Source of the DNA: JAAXKN01 sp050259615
GTDB lineage: Bacteria; Bacteroidota; Ignavibacteria; Ignavibacteriales; SURF-24
Assembly (NCBI GenBank): GCA_050259615.1
Contig: JBLNAZ010000158.1
Span: 1 to 12,052, forward strand
Reading direction: 5' to 3'
DNA: 12,052 nt
The translations under genes and the position numbers were made by a program. Within the stretch, counting starts at the first letter, position 1. Each line of letters starts with the position of its first letter. Shown one piece after another: positions 1 through 7,101 of this stretch. The notes beneath the pieces were generated by a model that was given only the letters and a program-made list of their open reading frames with translations, was not told where the DNA came from and did no database searches.

Positions 1-35
1 GAGGAAGAAAAACAGATAAATTTATTCTATTAGTA

Positions 36-64
36 TTGATTCTCAAAACAAAATATTTTATTTT
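36..64 (+). promoter_or_regulatory. Candidate promoter and operator of the fur-feoAB operon
   Basis: TTGATT at 36-41 and TATTTT at 59-64 are separated by 17 nt, giving a weak sigma70-like promoter (about 4/6 matches in each box). An inverted repeat TTGA-TTC-TCAA at 36-46 overlaps the -35 box and would be a suitable place for autoregulation by the downstream Fur-type protein. It does not match a full classical Fur box, and the region is very AT-rich, so chance resemblance is a real possibility. The rest of 1-101 shows no gene. Confidence 0.3.
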
Positions 65-101
65 TACACAGACTAAATCTAAATAACGAAAAACACACGC
101 A

Positions 102-548
102 GTGAAAGCAGAAGCCGAAGAAAAATTCCGGGAATTCCTGAAAAACGGGAAAAACCGCATCACGCCTGAAAGATTTGAGGTATTAAACGCCGCCCTGGAT
201 TATCAGGGGCATTTTGGGGCAGACGACCTCTACATAGCCATGAAAAACATGAACTCCAGCGTCTCCAGAGCTACTGTTTACAATACAGTTGAGCTCCTCG
301 AGCAGTGCCAGCTTATATCCAAAAGAAATTTTGGCGACAACATGAACCGTTATGAAAGCAGTTTCGGTAAAACGAACCACGAGCATCTTGTATGCACCAG
401 CTGCGGAAGGATCATTGAATTTAACGCACCCAAACTTAATGCCATCATTAACGAAGTCTGCAAAGAAGAAGGCTTTGAGATGGCACACTACACATTTAAT
501 ATTTTTGGCAAATGCTCTAAAAAAAATTGCAGTAAAAAAGATGAATGA
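102..548 (+). CDS. fur: Fur-family metal-responsive transcriptional regulator
   Basis: A 148-residue protein of normal Fur length. The N-terminal half is the winged-helix DNA-binding domain, with the typical recognition-helix pattern SRATVYNTVELL at about residues 55-66. The C-terminal half is the dimerisation and metal domain. The motif NHEHLVCTSCG contains H93 and H95 (regulatory metal site) and C98/C101. C138 and C143 near the end complete a Cys4 structural zinc site with the same spacing as the C133/C138 pair of E. coli Fur. H37 and E85 fit the remaining sensor ligands; a Glu in the RYE context favours Fur over PerR, which has Asp there, but Zur is not excluded. The start is GTG at 102: an in-frame stop lies at 84-86 and there is no ATG before residue 47. 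It overlaps feoA by 8 nt, so it is very probably cotranscribed and translationally coupled with feoAB and controls Fe(II) uptake. The factual call is Fur family; iron as the metal is inferred from the operon. Confidence 0.93.
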   Translation: MKAEAEEKFREFLKNGKNRITPERFEVLNAALDYQGHFGADDLYIAMKNMNSSVSRATVYNTVELLEQCQLISKRNFGDNMNRYESSFGKTNHEHLVCTSCGRIIEFNAPKLNAIINEVCKEEGFEMAHYTFNIFGKCSKKNCSKKDE

Positions 549-759
549 TACATTAGATAAGGCTAAAAAGGGCACTTACATTACAGTGCTCTCACTCCCC
601 CAGGGGCTGCTTAAAGTACAGCTCATAAGGCTTGGAATTACCGAAGGATCGAAGGTTTACTGCCTCGAACGCCTGCCCGGAGGGACTATAGTTCTGCAGA
701 AAAGCAGGCAGGAGATTGCCATAGGATATGATCTGGCTAAGAAAATTAAAATTGCTTAA
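541..759 (+). CDS. feoA: Ferrous iron transport protein A (FeoA)
   Basis: A small 72-residue cytoplasmic protein with the SH3-like FeoA fold pattern. The family hallmarks are RLGITEG (about residues 30-36), PGG (46-48) and EIAIGYDLAKKI (about 58-69). FeoA is thought to bind or modulate FeoB during GTP-dependent Fe(II) import. The ATG at 541 lies inside the end of fur (shared bases ATGAATGA), which implies translational coupling. An open frame continues upstream to 352 within fur, but it has no FeoA similarity and the domain begins at this ATG. The length is at the short end of the usual 75-85 residues. feoB follows after 17 nt. No feoC is seen. Confidence 0.93.
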   Translation: MNDTLDKAKKGTYITVLSLPQGLLKVQLIRLGITEGSKVYCLERLPGGTIVLQKSRQEIAIGYDLAKKIKIA

Positions 760-776
760 GTAAACCGTAGAACAAA

Positions 777-2819
777 ATGAAATCAGATACTATTATAAAT
801 AAATCCCACAATGATTGTCATCCTCATTTAGATGTAAAGGAAGTTTTGGGTACTTCCACGGGTGCAAACAAGGTTGTATTGGCGGGAAATCCAAACGTAG
901 GTAAATCCCTTTTCTTTAATTATTTAAGCGGGATGTACGTAGACGTATCAAATTTTCCCGGCACCACGATTTCCATTACGAAGGGTAATTACAAAGATTT
1001 CGAGATATTTGATACTCCGGGTGTTTACGGGGTTTCATCTTTTAATGATGAAGAAAAAGTTGCCAGGGACATCATACTTTCAGGGGATATTATACTTAAC
1101 GTTGTAAACGCACTGCATCTTGAACGCGATCTTTTTCTTACCATGCAGCTGATTGAAATGGGGAAAAAGGTTACCGTATTCTTAAATTTCAGCGACGAGG
1201 TTAAGAAAAGAAAGCTTAAGATTGACGTAAAACGCCTCTCAGAGCTTTTGGGAGTTGAGGTAATTGAGACTTCGGCTTTAACCAAGGCAGGCTTTGACAA
1301 GCTTGAATATGCAATTCAGAGTGCACGCGAGGGAAACCAGTCACCTGAACTTCATCACCTTTTGCATAACACACTTGATCGTGTGGGTACTCAGGCTGAA
1401 GCGCTTATAATACTTGAAGGCGACGAAATAATTGCAGAAAAGCACGGTATTCCTCCGGGAACAGCTGACCAGAGGGAAGCCATTTACATCAGCCGCCGTA
1501 ACTCAGTCAATGAAATAGTAAGCGAAGTTGAGTTCGAAGATTCAAAGAAAGGTGAATTTTTCAACAAACTGGGCAGAATGTCTGTTAACCCTGTTACAGG
1601 CCTACCAATTCTTGCTGTTGCACTTGTGCTTATTTACTTCTTTATAGGCGACTTTGTATCGCAGAGAGTAGTCAAATATACAGAAACCACACTTGGCAAA
1701 GGTGAATTCGAGTATCATGTAAAGTCCTTTGTAGGCAAGTACACTCCGGTAGACATTAAGGTGGATATTCAGGATGACAATGGAAATACGGTTTCCACAA
1801 AAGATTTCAATTTCCCGGACGGACTTAACCGTGATTCGCAAAAAGCAGCAGAGTTTAAGAGGGTCTCAACGCCTCACGGCACAAGCACATCATTTAAATT
1901 TCAGAACCCCTTCGTCAGGCTTTTCTTTGGTGAGTTCGGCATAATTACAATGACCGTCACCTATCTTTTATTTCTGCTTCTGCCGCTTGTTGCGGCATTC
2001 TACTTTGTAATGGCTATGCTGGAAGATTCAGGGTATCTGCCCCGCCTGGCGACCATGCTGGACAGGTCTCTAAACAAGCTGGGCTTAAACGGTAGGGCTG
2101 TTATTCCCCTTATACTCGGCTTTGGATGCGTAACAATGGCAACTATTACAACAAGACTTTTAGGAACAGAAAGAGAAAAGACAATTGTAACAGCCATTCT
2201 GCAGTTTGTCATCCCCTGCTCGGCTCAGCTTGCAGTTATTGCCGTTTTAATGAGCATGGCAGGAGCCCTGCCCTTTACAATTTATGTAATTACAATATTA
2301 ACCGTCCTTATAGTTCTTTCAACCCTGCTGAACAGATTTTTGCCTGGTGAAAGCTCCCCTTTACTTATAGATCTTCCCGCAATGAGGCTTCCGAGGCTGG
2401 ATAATATTTTTAAGAAGATGTTCTACAGGACCTACGGCTTTATGAAGGAAGCCAGTTTCTGGTTCTTTGTTGGAGCACTGGCTGTTGGAATTATGGAGCT
2501 CACAGGACTTCTGACGGTTTGGCAGGACATACTTGAGCCCTTTACCACAATGTGGCTTAAGCTTCCCAAAGAGGCAGCTAATGCATTTGTAATGGGAATG
2601 GTAAGAAGGGACTTCGGGGCGGCAGGACTTTTCCACCTTGCTTTAAGCCCGATGCAGATAACGGTGGCAATAACAACAATTACACTGTTCGTTCCCTGCA
2701 TTGCCTCATTTGTAATAATGTTAAAAGAAAGAGGCTGGAAACAGGGAATGCTAATATGGAGCGGCACCTGGATCTTCGCATTCCTTATTGGAGGCATAAT
2801 AGCCCAGATATTTGTTTAG
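777..2819 (+). CDS. feoB: Ferrous iron transporter FeoB, GTPase-permease fusion
   Basis: A 680-residue inner-membrane Fe(II) transporter. The N-terminal G domain has G1 GNPNVGKS (37-44), G2 Thr in PGTT (61-64), G3 DTPG (79-82) and G4 NFSD (137-140). A helical linker region follows (about 180-270). The permease begins with a membrane segment at about 276-291. Its two Gate regions contain GFGCVTMA (448-455) and IPCSAQ (479-484), and a further conserved VPC (639-641) comes late. The GFGC-x-TMAT form differs from E. coli-type GFGCNVPA but, from memory, is common in clostridial and archaeal FeoB proteins. Two oddities are a Cys/His-rich N-terminal extension (H11, C14, H15, H17) and an extra polar, probably beta-rich stretch at about 323-372 in the first extracytoplasmic loop. 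It is the last gene of the fur-feoAB operon. The ATG has no clear Shine-Dalgarno sequence. The product call is firm. Confidence 0.96.
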   Translation: MKSDTIINKSHNDCHPHLDVKEVLGTSTGANKVVLAGNPNVGKSLFFNYLSGMYVDVSNFPGTTISITKGNYKDFEIFDTPGVYGVSSFNDEEKVARDIILSGDIILNVVNALHLERDLFLTMQLIEMGKKVTVFLNFSDEVKKRKLKIDVKRLSELLGVEVIETSALTKAGFDKLEYAIQSAREGNQSPELHHLLHNTLDRVGTQAEALIILEGDEIIAEKHGIPPGTADQREAIYISRRNSVNEIVSEVEFEDSKKGEFFNKLGRMSVNPVTGLPILAVALVLIYFFIGDFVSQRVVKYTETTLGKGEFEYHVKSFVGKYTPVDIKVDIQDDNGNTVSTKDFNFPDGLNRDSQKAAEFKRVSTPHGTSTSFKFQNPFVRLFFGEFGIITMTVTYLLFLLLPLVAAFYFVMAMLEDSGYLPRLATMLDRSLNKLGLNGRAVIPLILGFGCVTMATITTRLLGTEREKTIVTAILQFVIPCSAQLAVIAVLMSMAGALPFTIYVITILTVLIVLSTLLNRFLPGESSPLLIDLPAMRLPRLDNIFKKMFYRTYGFMKEASFWFFVGALAVGIMELTGLLTVWQDILEPFTTMWLKLPKEAANAFVMGMVRRDFGAAGLFHLALSPMQITVAITTITLFVPCIASFVIMLKERGWKQGMLIWSGTWIFAFLIGGIIAQIFV

Positions 2820-2921
2820 CAAAGTTTTTTTTAGGCCCAGGCTGTCAAAACCTGGCTTGGATTACTCCGAATAAAACAAACTTGCCTCTGAATAGATTTG
2901 ATTTTCAGCATGGGCGTGCGC

Positions 2922-3419
2922 CTAGGGAAGAGAATTTAACTTTTGATTTCCCTTATATCCCGTATCTTCCAGAAGATCCGGGGCCTGGGCCGCCTGTTTG
3001 CATAACTTATCGCACATTTCGTTTTCCGTGTGGCCCGCGTGGCCTCTTACCCATTTAAACTCAACTTCATGGTAAGAAACAAGGTCCAGGAGCTTTTCCC
3101 AGAGGTCCACGTTTTCGGCTTTCTCGGTTTTATTCCGCATCCACCCTTTGGCTTTCCATTTTTTGGCCCAGCCCTTCATTACTCCGTTTACAAGGTATTG
3201 AGAGTCGGTATACAAGGTAACGCGGCAGCGTTCTTTAAGAGCGCTGAGGCCCGTAATGGCGGCCATAATTTCCATGCGGTTATTGGTAGTCAGCTTGAAG
3301 CCCTGTGAGAACTCACGCCTTCTGTCCTTAAATTCCACTATTGCAGCATAGCCGCCGGGGCCGGGATTTCCAAGGCTTCCGCCATCGGTAAAAATTGTAA
3401 TGTGTTTTAATTCTGCCAT
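2922..3419 (-). CDS. rnhA: Ribonuclease HI
   Basis: A 165-residue cytoplasmic endonuclease that cuts the RNA strand of RNA-DNA hybrids, removing R-loops and primers. It matches bacterial RNase HI along its length. TDGGSLGNPGPGG near the N-terminus carries D12. E50 (in NNRMEIMAA), D72 (YTDSQY) and D137 (ENEMCD) complete the carboxylate site, and H127 lies in RGHAGHTENE. The Trp/Lys-rich basic protrusion GWAKKWKAKGW (83-93), which helps hold the hybrid, is present. The frame stays open ten codons further to 3449, but those residues run into the T-tract of the nuo terminator, and the domain starts naturally at the ATG at 3419. It converges with feoB, 102 nt apart. It lies just beyond the nuo terminator with only about 20 nt of its own leader, so its promoter is unclear. 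Confidence 0.95.
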   Translation of the reverse strand: MAELKHITIFTDGGSLGNPGPGGYAAIVEFKDRRREFSQGFKLTTNNRMEIMAAITGLSALKERCRVTLYTDSQYLVNGVMKGWAKKWKAKGWMRNKTEKAENVDLWEKLLDLVSYHEVEFKWVRGHAGHTENEMCDKLCKQAAQAPDLLEDTGYKGNQKLNSLP

Positions 3420-3437
3420 AAAAATTCTATTAGTCAC

Positions 3438-3472
3438 AAAAAAAAACAAAGCCGGCGTTGTACGCCGGCTTT
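3438..3472 (-). terminator. Rho-independent terminator of the nuoA-F operon
   Basis: On the - strand an 11-bp perfect stem, AAAGCCGGCGT / ACGCCGGCTTT (3472-3462 and 3458-3448), closes a 3-nt loop. It is followed by G and then nine consecutive T (3446-3438). It begins 25 nt after the nuoF stop codon. This is a textbook intrinsic terminator in the nuo direction and separates the nuo operon from rnhA. Confidence 0.92.
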
Positions 3473-3497
3473 AATAATAACTGCTAATTTTTAATTA

Positions 3498-4823
3498 CTA
3501 GCTTTTACTGATATCCGTAAGCGGAACTGAAGTATGCCTCATGGAGTGAACCTTATTGGCTACTGGGATTACGATCTCCCTTTTAACAGCCTTTTCAAAT
3601 TCCTCTCTGAACCTTGTAATCATGAATTTAACAGGCCATGCAGCAGCATCACCCAGTGCGCAGACCGTATTGCCCTCAATATTCTTAGCTACGTCAACAA
3701 GCAGGTCCAGGTCAGATGGTGTTCCCTGTCCCCTTGCAATTCTGTTCAGTGTCTTAAGCATCCAGCCTGTACCTTCACGGCAGGGTGTACACTGGCCGCA
3801 GCTTTCATGGTAATAGAACTTAGAAATTCTTGCCAGCACTCTTACGAGGTCTGTATCCTCATCCATTACTATAACGCCGCCCGTACCGATAGCCGATCCT
3901 GCAGCCTTAAGGCTTTCAGCGTCCATTTTAACGCCTTCCAGCTGGTCGCCTCTTAAAGGAGGCATTGAAGATCCGCCCGGTATAACGCATTTAATTTTCT
4001 TATTGCCCGGAACGCCGCCGGCATACTTATAGATCAGGTCTGTCAGAAGCACTCCTGAAGGAAGTTCATAAACGCCGGGATTATTGACGTGACCGCTTAC
4101 GCCGAAAAGGAGTGTACCAGGGTGGCGCGGCTCTCCGATCTTAGAGAACCATTCCCAGCCGTTTTTAATAATAGACGGGATATTGGAAATTGTTTCAACA
4201 TTATTGATTGTTGTAGGGCATCCCCAGAGGCCGTTCTGAGCCGGGAAAGGAGGTTTCACTCTGGGATATGGGCGCTTGCCTTCTATAGAATTCATGAGTG
4301 AGGATTCCTCGCCGCATATATAGGCGCCCGCACCCTTATGGACATAAATATTGCATTCGTAAGTTGTACCGAAGGTTTCCTTCATCTTTTGGCCGACAAA
4401 CCCCATTTCGTAGGCGTCGTCCAAAGCCTTCTGCACCATCTGTATCCAGTTATGATATTCACCCCTGATATAGATATAAGCCGACTTTGCCTGGATTGCA
4501 TAGCATGCTATTAAAGCGCCTTCAATCAGGGCATGCGGGTTAAACTCAAATATCTGGCGGTCCTTGAAAGATCCCGGTTCGCTTTCATCTCCGTTAATGC
4601 AGAGATACTTTGGCTTATCGGTAGTCTTGGGCATGAAGCTCCATTTGAGGCCCGTAAGGAATGCAGCACCGCCGCGGCCTCGGAGGCCCGACTTTTTGAC
4701 TTCATCGATCACCTCATCGGGGCTCATACTGTAAGCTTTCCTTACAGTTTCATATCCGCCGTGTTCTCTATATACATCTATCTTGTGATAGCTGGGTATG
4801 TCCAGTAATAAAATTTTTTCCAT
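3498..4823 (-). CDS. nuoF: NADH-quinone oxidoreductase subunit F (NADH/FMN-binding)
   Basis: A 441-residue peripheral-arm subunit of complex I that oxidises NADH with FMN and passes electrons to the N3 4Fe-4S cluster. GRGGAAFLTGLKW at 49-61 is the FMN/NADH glycine-rich loop. The second nucleotide-binding signature GAGAYICGEESSL follows at about 164-176. The N3 cluster ligands are C342, C345 and C348 in SCGQCTPC, plus C388 in VCALGD. All key residues are present and the length is normal. It lies 9 nt downstream of nuoE, matching the NuoE-NuoF dehydrogenase pair, and is the last gene before a strong terminator. nuoG, which commonly comes next, is absent here. Related NuoF-like subunits occur in NAD-dependent hydrogenases and formate dehydrogenases, but the nuoABCDE context makes complex I the clear choice. 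Confidence 0.97.
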   Translation of the reverse strand: MEKILLLDIPSYHKIDVYREHGGYETVRKAYSMSPDEVIDEVKKSGLRGRGGAAFLTGLKWSFMPKTTDKPKYLCINGDESEPGSFKDRQIFEFNPHALIEGALIACYAIQAKSAYIYIRGEYHNWIQMVQKALDDAYEMGFVGQKMKETFGTTYECNIYVHKGAGAYICGEESSLMNSIEGKRPYPRVKPPFPAQNGLWGCPTTINNVETISNIPSIIKNGWEWFSKIGEPRHPGTLLFGVSGHVNNPGVYELPSGVLLTDLIYKYAGGVPGNKKIKCVIPGGSSMPPLRGDQLEGVKMDAESLKAAGSAIGTGGVIVMDEDTDLVRVLARISKFYYHESCGQCTPCREGTGWMLKTLNRIARGQGTPSDLDLLVDVAKNIEGNTVCALGDAAAWPVKFMITRFREEFEKAVKREIVIPVANKVHSMRHTSVPLTDISKS

Positions 4824-4832
4824 TCGATTCTA

Positions 4833-5306
4833 TTATTTTAAGGAATCCAAGATTTCAGTTAATTTTTCTTTAGTCAGGTTTTCATGGTAGTCGTCGTTAA
4901 CTGCCAGCATCGGGGCAGTTCCGCATGAGCCCATGCATTCGACCTCTTCAATAGAGAATTTACCATCAGGAGTAAGGCCGTTGACCTCGATGCCGAGTTT
5001 TTTAACCACCTCATCGAGCATTTCATAACCGCCTCTAAGCATGCAGGAAACATTTGTACAGACCTGCACATGGTACTTCCCTACGGGATTAGTGTGGTAC
5101 ATGGTATAGAAGGTGGCAACGCCCAGCACGTCAACTGTATTGATTCCGAGCAGTTGTGCAACCTCGTCCATTACTTCCTTAGTAATGTATCCGTTCTGTT
5201 CCTGTGCAATATAAAGCACAGGCATAACGGCGGCTTTTGAAGCAGGATATTTCTTCCTTACGGCTTCAATTTTCGCCAGATTTTCTTCTGTAAACTTAAA
5301 GTCCAT
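4833..5306 (-). CDS. nuoE: NADH-quinone oxidoreductase subunit E (2Fe-2S)
   Basis: A 157-residue thioredoxin-like ferredoxin subunit of the NADH dehydrogenase module of complex I. It carries the N1a 2Fe-2S cluster, with ligands C83 and C88 (CTNVSC) and C124 and C128 (CMGSC), the classic NuoE spacing. The N-terminal helical region, with ALYIAQE-like and GVATFYTMY motifs (about 29-70), is typical. The ATG at 5306 is the natural family start. It sits 54 nt after nuoD, with a small hairpin in the gap, and 9 nt before nuoF. Its length and motifs are intact. Confidence 0.96.
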   Translation of the reverse strand: MDFKFTEENLAKIEAVRKKYPASKAAVMPVLYIAQEQNGYITKEVMDEVAQLLGINTVDVLGVATFYTMYHTNPVGKYHVQVCTNVSCMLRGGYEMLDEVVKKLGIEVNGLTPDGKFSIEEVECMGSCGTAPMLAVNDDYHENLTKEKLTEILDSLK

Positions 5307-5345
5307 TTATTTTCAGTCAAAAAGTAAATATTACGGATTAATTAT

Positions 5346-5363
5346 TAAGCCGAAAACGGCTTA
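5346..5363 (-). other. Intercistronic hairpin at the nuoD stop codon
   Basis: A perfect 7-bp stem, TAAGCCG / CGGCTTA, encloses the 4-nt loop TTTT on the - strand. Its first arm begins exactly with the nuoD TAA stop. No T-run follows (the next bases are AATAATTAAT), so it does not look like a strong terminator. It could stabilise or process the nuo mRNA or mildly attenuate between nuoD and nuoE. The structure is seen in the sequence; a function is inference. Confidence 0.45.
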
Positions 5364-6614
5364 TTTATCAGCTTCACCCATCACAGGATCTATGCTTCCG
5401 ATAATTGCAACAACGTCTGAGATCATGTTGCCCTTAATTAAAGTCGGAAGAGCCTGGATGTTGCAGAACGAGGGTGAGCGGATCTTAAACCTCCAGGGAG
5501 AACCCTTTCCGTTACTTACAATATAAAAACCGAGTTCACCTTTCGGGTTTTCAACTGCGGAGTAAACTTCCCCTACGGGAGGATTCATGCCGAAGTTTAC
5601 AATCATAAAGTCGTGAATCAGCTCTTCCATTTTCGAATAAATTTCAGTCTTAAAAGGAAGAACCTTTTTCGGGCTATTAGCCCTCAGTTCGCCCTGCGGC
5701 ATTTTCTGAAGGATCTGGCGCACAATCTTTGTGCTTTCCCTCACCTCTTCTACTCTGACGAAGTAGCGGGCCAGACAGTCGCCCTCTGTATAAACGGGGA
5801 CCTTAAAGTCCATTTCGTCATAGAAGAGGTACGGGTTTGAGCGCCTGATATCGTGTTCAACGCCTGAGCCTCTTAAGGTTGGGCCTGTAACGCCGAGTTT
5901 TATGGCATTTTCTCTGGAAAGGATGCCAATACCTTCAAGGCGGTCGATAAATATTCTGTTTGTATTGAGAATATTTTCCATTTCATCGACAGCAGGGTCA
6001 AAGTTATCGATAAAGTTCCTGATCATTGCGAGGGCTTCGTCGGTAACATCTGCTGCAACGCCGCCTATGCGTGTATAGCTGGTAGTAAATCTGGCGCCTG
6101 CAACGAGGTCGTAAAAATCCTGTATTTTTTCCCTCTCCCTGAAAGCCCACAAAAGAACAGTAAGAGCGCCCACGTCCATAGCAAATGTTCCTATTGCAAT
6201 CAGATGTCCTGCTATACGTGAAAGCTCAGCCATAAGCATTCTGATATACTGGGCGCGTTTAGGGACTTCAATTCCGGCGAGTTTTTCCACAGCCAGGACG
6301 TAAGCCACGTTGTTGCACATGGTTGACGTATAGTCGAGTCTGTCTGTATGGGGGATATATTCCATATAAGACATATTCTCGGCCAGTTTTTCATAGCCGC
6401 GGTGTAGGTATCCAAGTTCAGGCACGCAGGCCATAACAGTTTCGCCGTCCAGTCTTAACAAAAGGCGCAGAACCCCGTGAGTAGCCGGGTGCTGGGGGCC
6501 CATGTTGAGGATCATTTCATTTTCAAGGGCATCATCGATACTGATATCAGTATCTGCCATGAGGGCCTGCAAAATCTGGGAATTGGTTTCGTCTTTAAGT
6601 ATTCTATTGTCCAT
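5361..6614 (-). CDS. nuoD: NADH-quinone oxidoreductase subunit D (49-kDa type)
   Basis: A 417-residue subunit that forms, with NuoB, the quinone-reduction site of complex I. MGPQHPATHG at 38-47 is the family signature. H46 and Y95 (in DRLDY) line up by spacing with the quinone-binding His38 and Tyr87 of the Thermus homologue Nqo4. Other conserved blocks are GYLHRGYEK (68-76), the TxYTRIGGV stretch near residue 195, TGPTLRGSGV, and the C-terminal GSIDPVMGEADK, close to the family's usual GSIDxVMGExDR end. It starts with ATG 4 nt after nuoC and is separate from it, not fused as in E. coli NuoCD. It has an N-terminal extension of about 30 polar residues before the domain, within the normal range. 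Confidence 0.97.
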   Translation of the reverse strand: MDNRILKDETNSQILQALMADTDISIDDALENEMILNMGPQHPATHGVLRLLLRLDGETVMACVPELGYLHRGYEKLAENMSYMEYIPHTDRLDYTSTMCNNVAYVLAVEKLAGIEVPKRAQYIRMLMAELSRIAGHLIAIGTFAMDVGALTVLLWAFREREKIQDFYDLVAGARFTTSYTRIGGVAADVTDEALAMIRNFIDNFDPAVDEMENILNTNRIFIDRLEGIGILSRENAIKLGVTGPTLRGSGVEHDIRRSNPYLFYDEMDFKVPVYTEGDCLARYFVRVEEVRESTKIVRQILQKMPQGELRANSPKKVLPFKTEIYSKMEELIHDFMIVNFGMNPPVGEVYSAVENPKGELGFYIVSNGKGSPWRFKIRSPSFCNIQALPTLIKGNMISDVVAIIGSIDPVMGEADK

Positions 6615-6618
6615 AATC

Positions 6619-7101
6619 TTATTTCTTTGGTAATGGTATTGAGCCCGGTATACCCAAAAGAGGAAATTCCTTTCTTAATGGGTGATATTCAAAATCTTCC
6701 GGCATATAAACACGCCTGAGGTCGGGGTGATCAGTGAACTTAATTCCGAACATATCGAAAGTTTCCCTTTCATACCAGTTGGCAGAAGGCCAAAGGAAGG
6801 AAACACTCGCAGCGGTTTCACCTTCCAGATTTACTTTTAATCTGAGTCTGAATTTATTCTTCAGGGAATATATATGATAGACCATAGTAAATCTGTTTCT
6901 GCGTTTAGCCCAGTCAATGGCTGTAACATCCTCGCACATAATGAATTCCAGATCGGCGTCCTCTTTGAGTAATTTGCAGGCATCGAGGAACTTTTCCGGA
7001 CTGATTATAAGGCATAAGTCGCCGCGGAAATCTGTTACGTCAAGGACGGCACCTTTCAGTGTGCCATTAAGTTTTTCAATAATTACTTCTTTTAATTCCA
7101 T
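6619..7101 (-). CDS. nuoC: NADH-quinone oxidoreductase subunit C (30-kDa type)
   Basis: A 160-residue hydrophilic subunit that structurally supports the connecting module of complex I and carries no cofactor. The complex I 30-kDa signature ERETFDMFGIKF-x-x-HPDLRR lies near residues 112-129, followed by PEDFEYHPLRKEFPL. The C-terminus ends shortly after this block, as in compact NuoC proteins. The ATG at 7101 is the domain start. It is preceded by a 78-nt gap after nuoB, the longest gap inside the operon, which shows only weak imperfect pairing and no gene. nuoD follows after 4 nt. Confidence 0.95.
   Translation of the reverse strand: MELKEVIIEKLNGTLKGAVLDVTDFRGDLCLIISPEKFLDACKLLKEDADLEFIMCEDVTAIDWAKRRNRFTMVYHIYSLKNKFRLRLKVNLEGETAASVSFLWPSANWYERETFDMFGIKFTDHPDLRRVYMPEDFEYHPLRKEFPLLGIPGSIPLPKK

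Noticed and set aside
102..548. Assignment of the regulator as PerR
   Set aside because: The sensor position after RY is Glu (E85) rather than the Asp typical of PerR, and the neighbours are feoA and feoB, not peroxide-defence genes. Fur family is kept, and Zur cannot be wholly excluded.
2833..2858. Possible terminator hairpin (CCAGG / CCTGG, 9-nt loop) between feoB and rnhA
   Set aside because: The stem is only 5 bp with a bulge beyond it, and the A/T runs are on the wrong side of the hairpin for termination in either direction. The T-run right after feoB (2825-2832) is preceded only by a 4-bp AT-rich stem.
3420..3449. N-terminal extension of RNase HI by ten residues
   Set aside because: The extra codons consist mostly of the terminator T-tract and do not belong to the RNase HI domain; the ATG at 3419 fits the family.
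3534..3956. Open frame on the + strand opposite nuoF
   Set aside because: It is antisense to a fully conserved complex I gene, has no recognisable domain and an unnatural Cys/Ser-rich composition, so it is a shadow frame. The same applies to the other antisense frames over nuo, ctaB, coxB and the cytochrome c gene.
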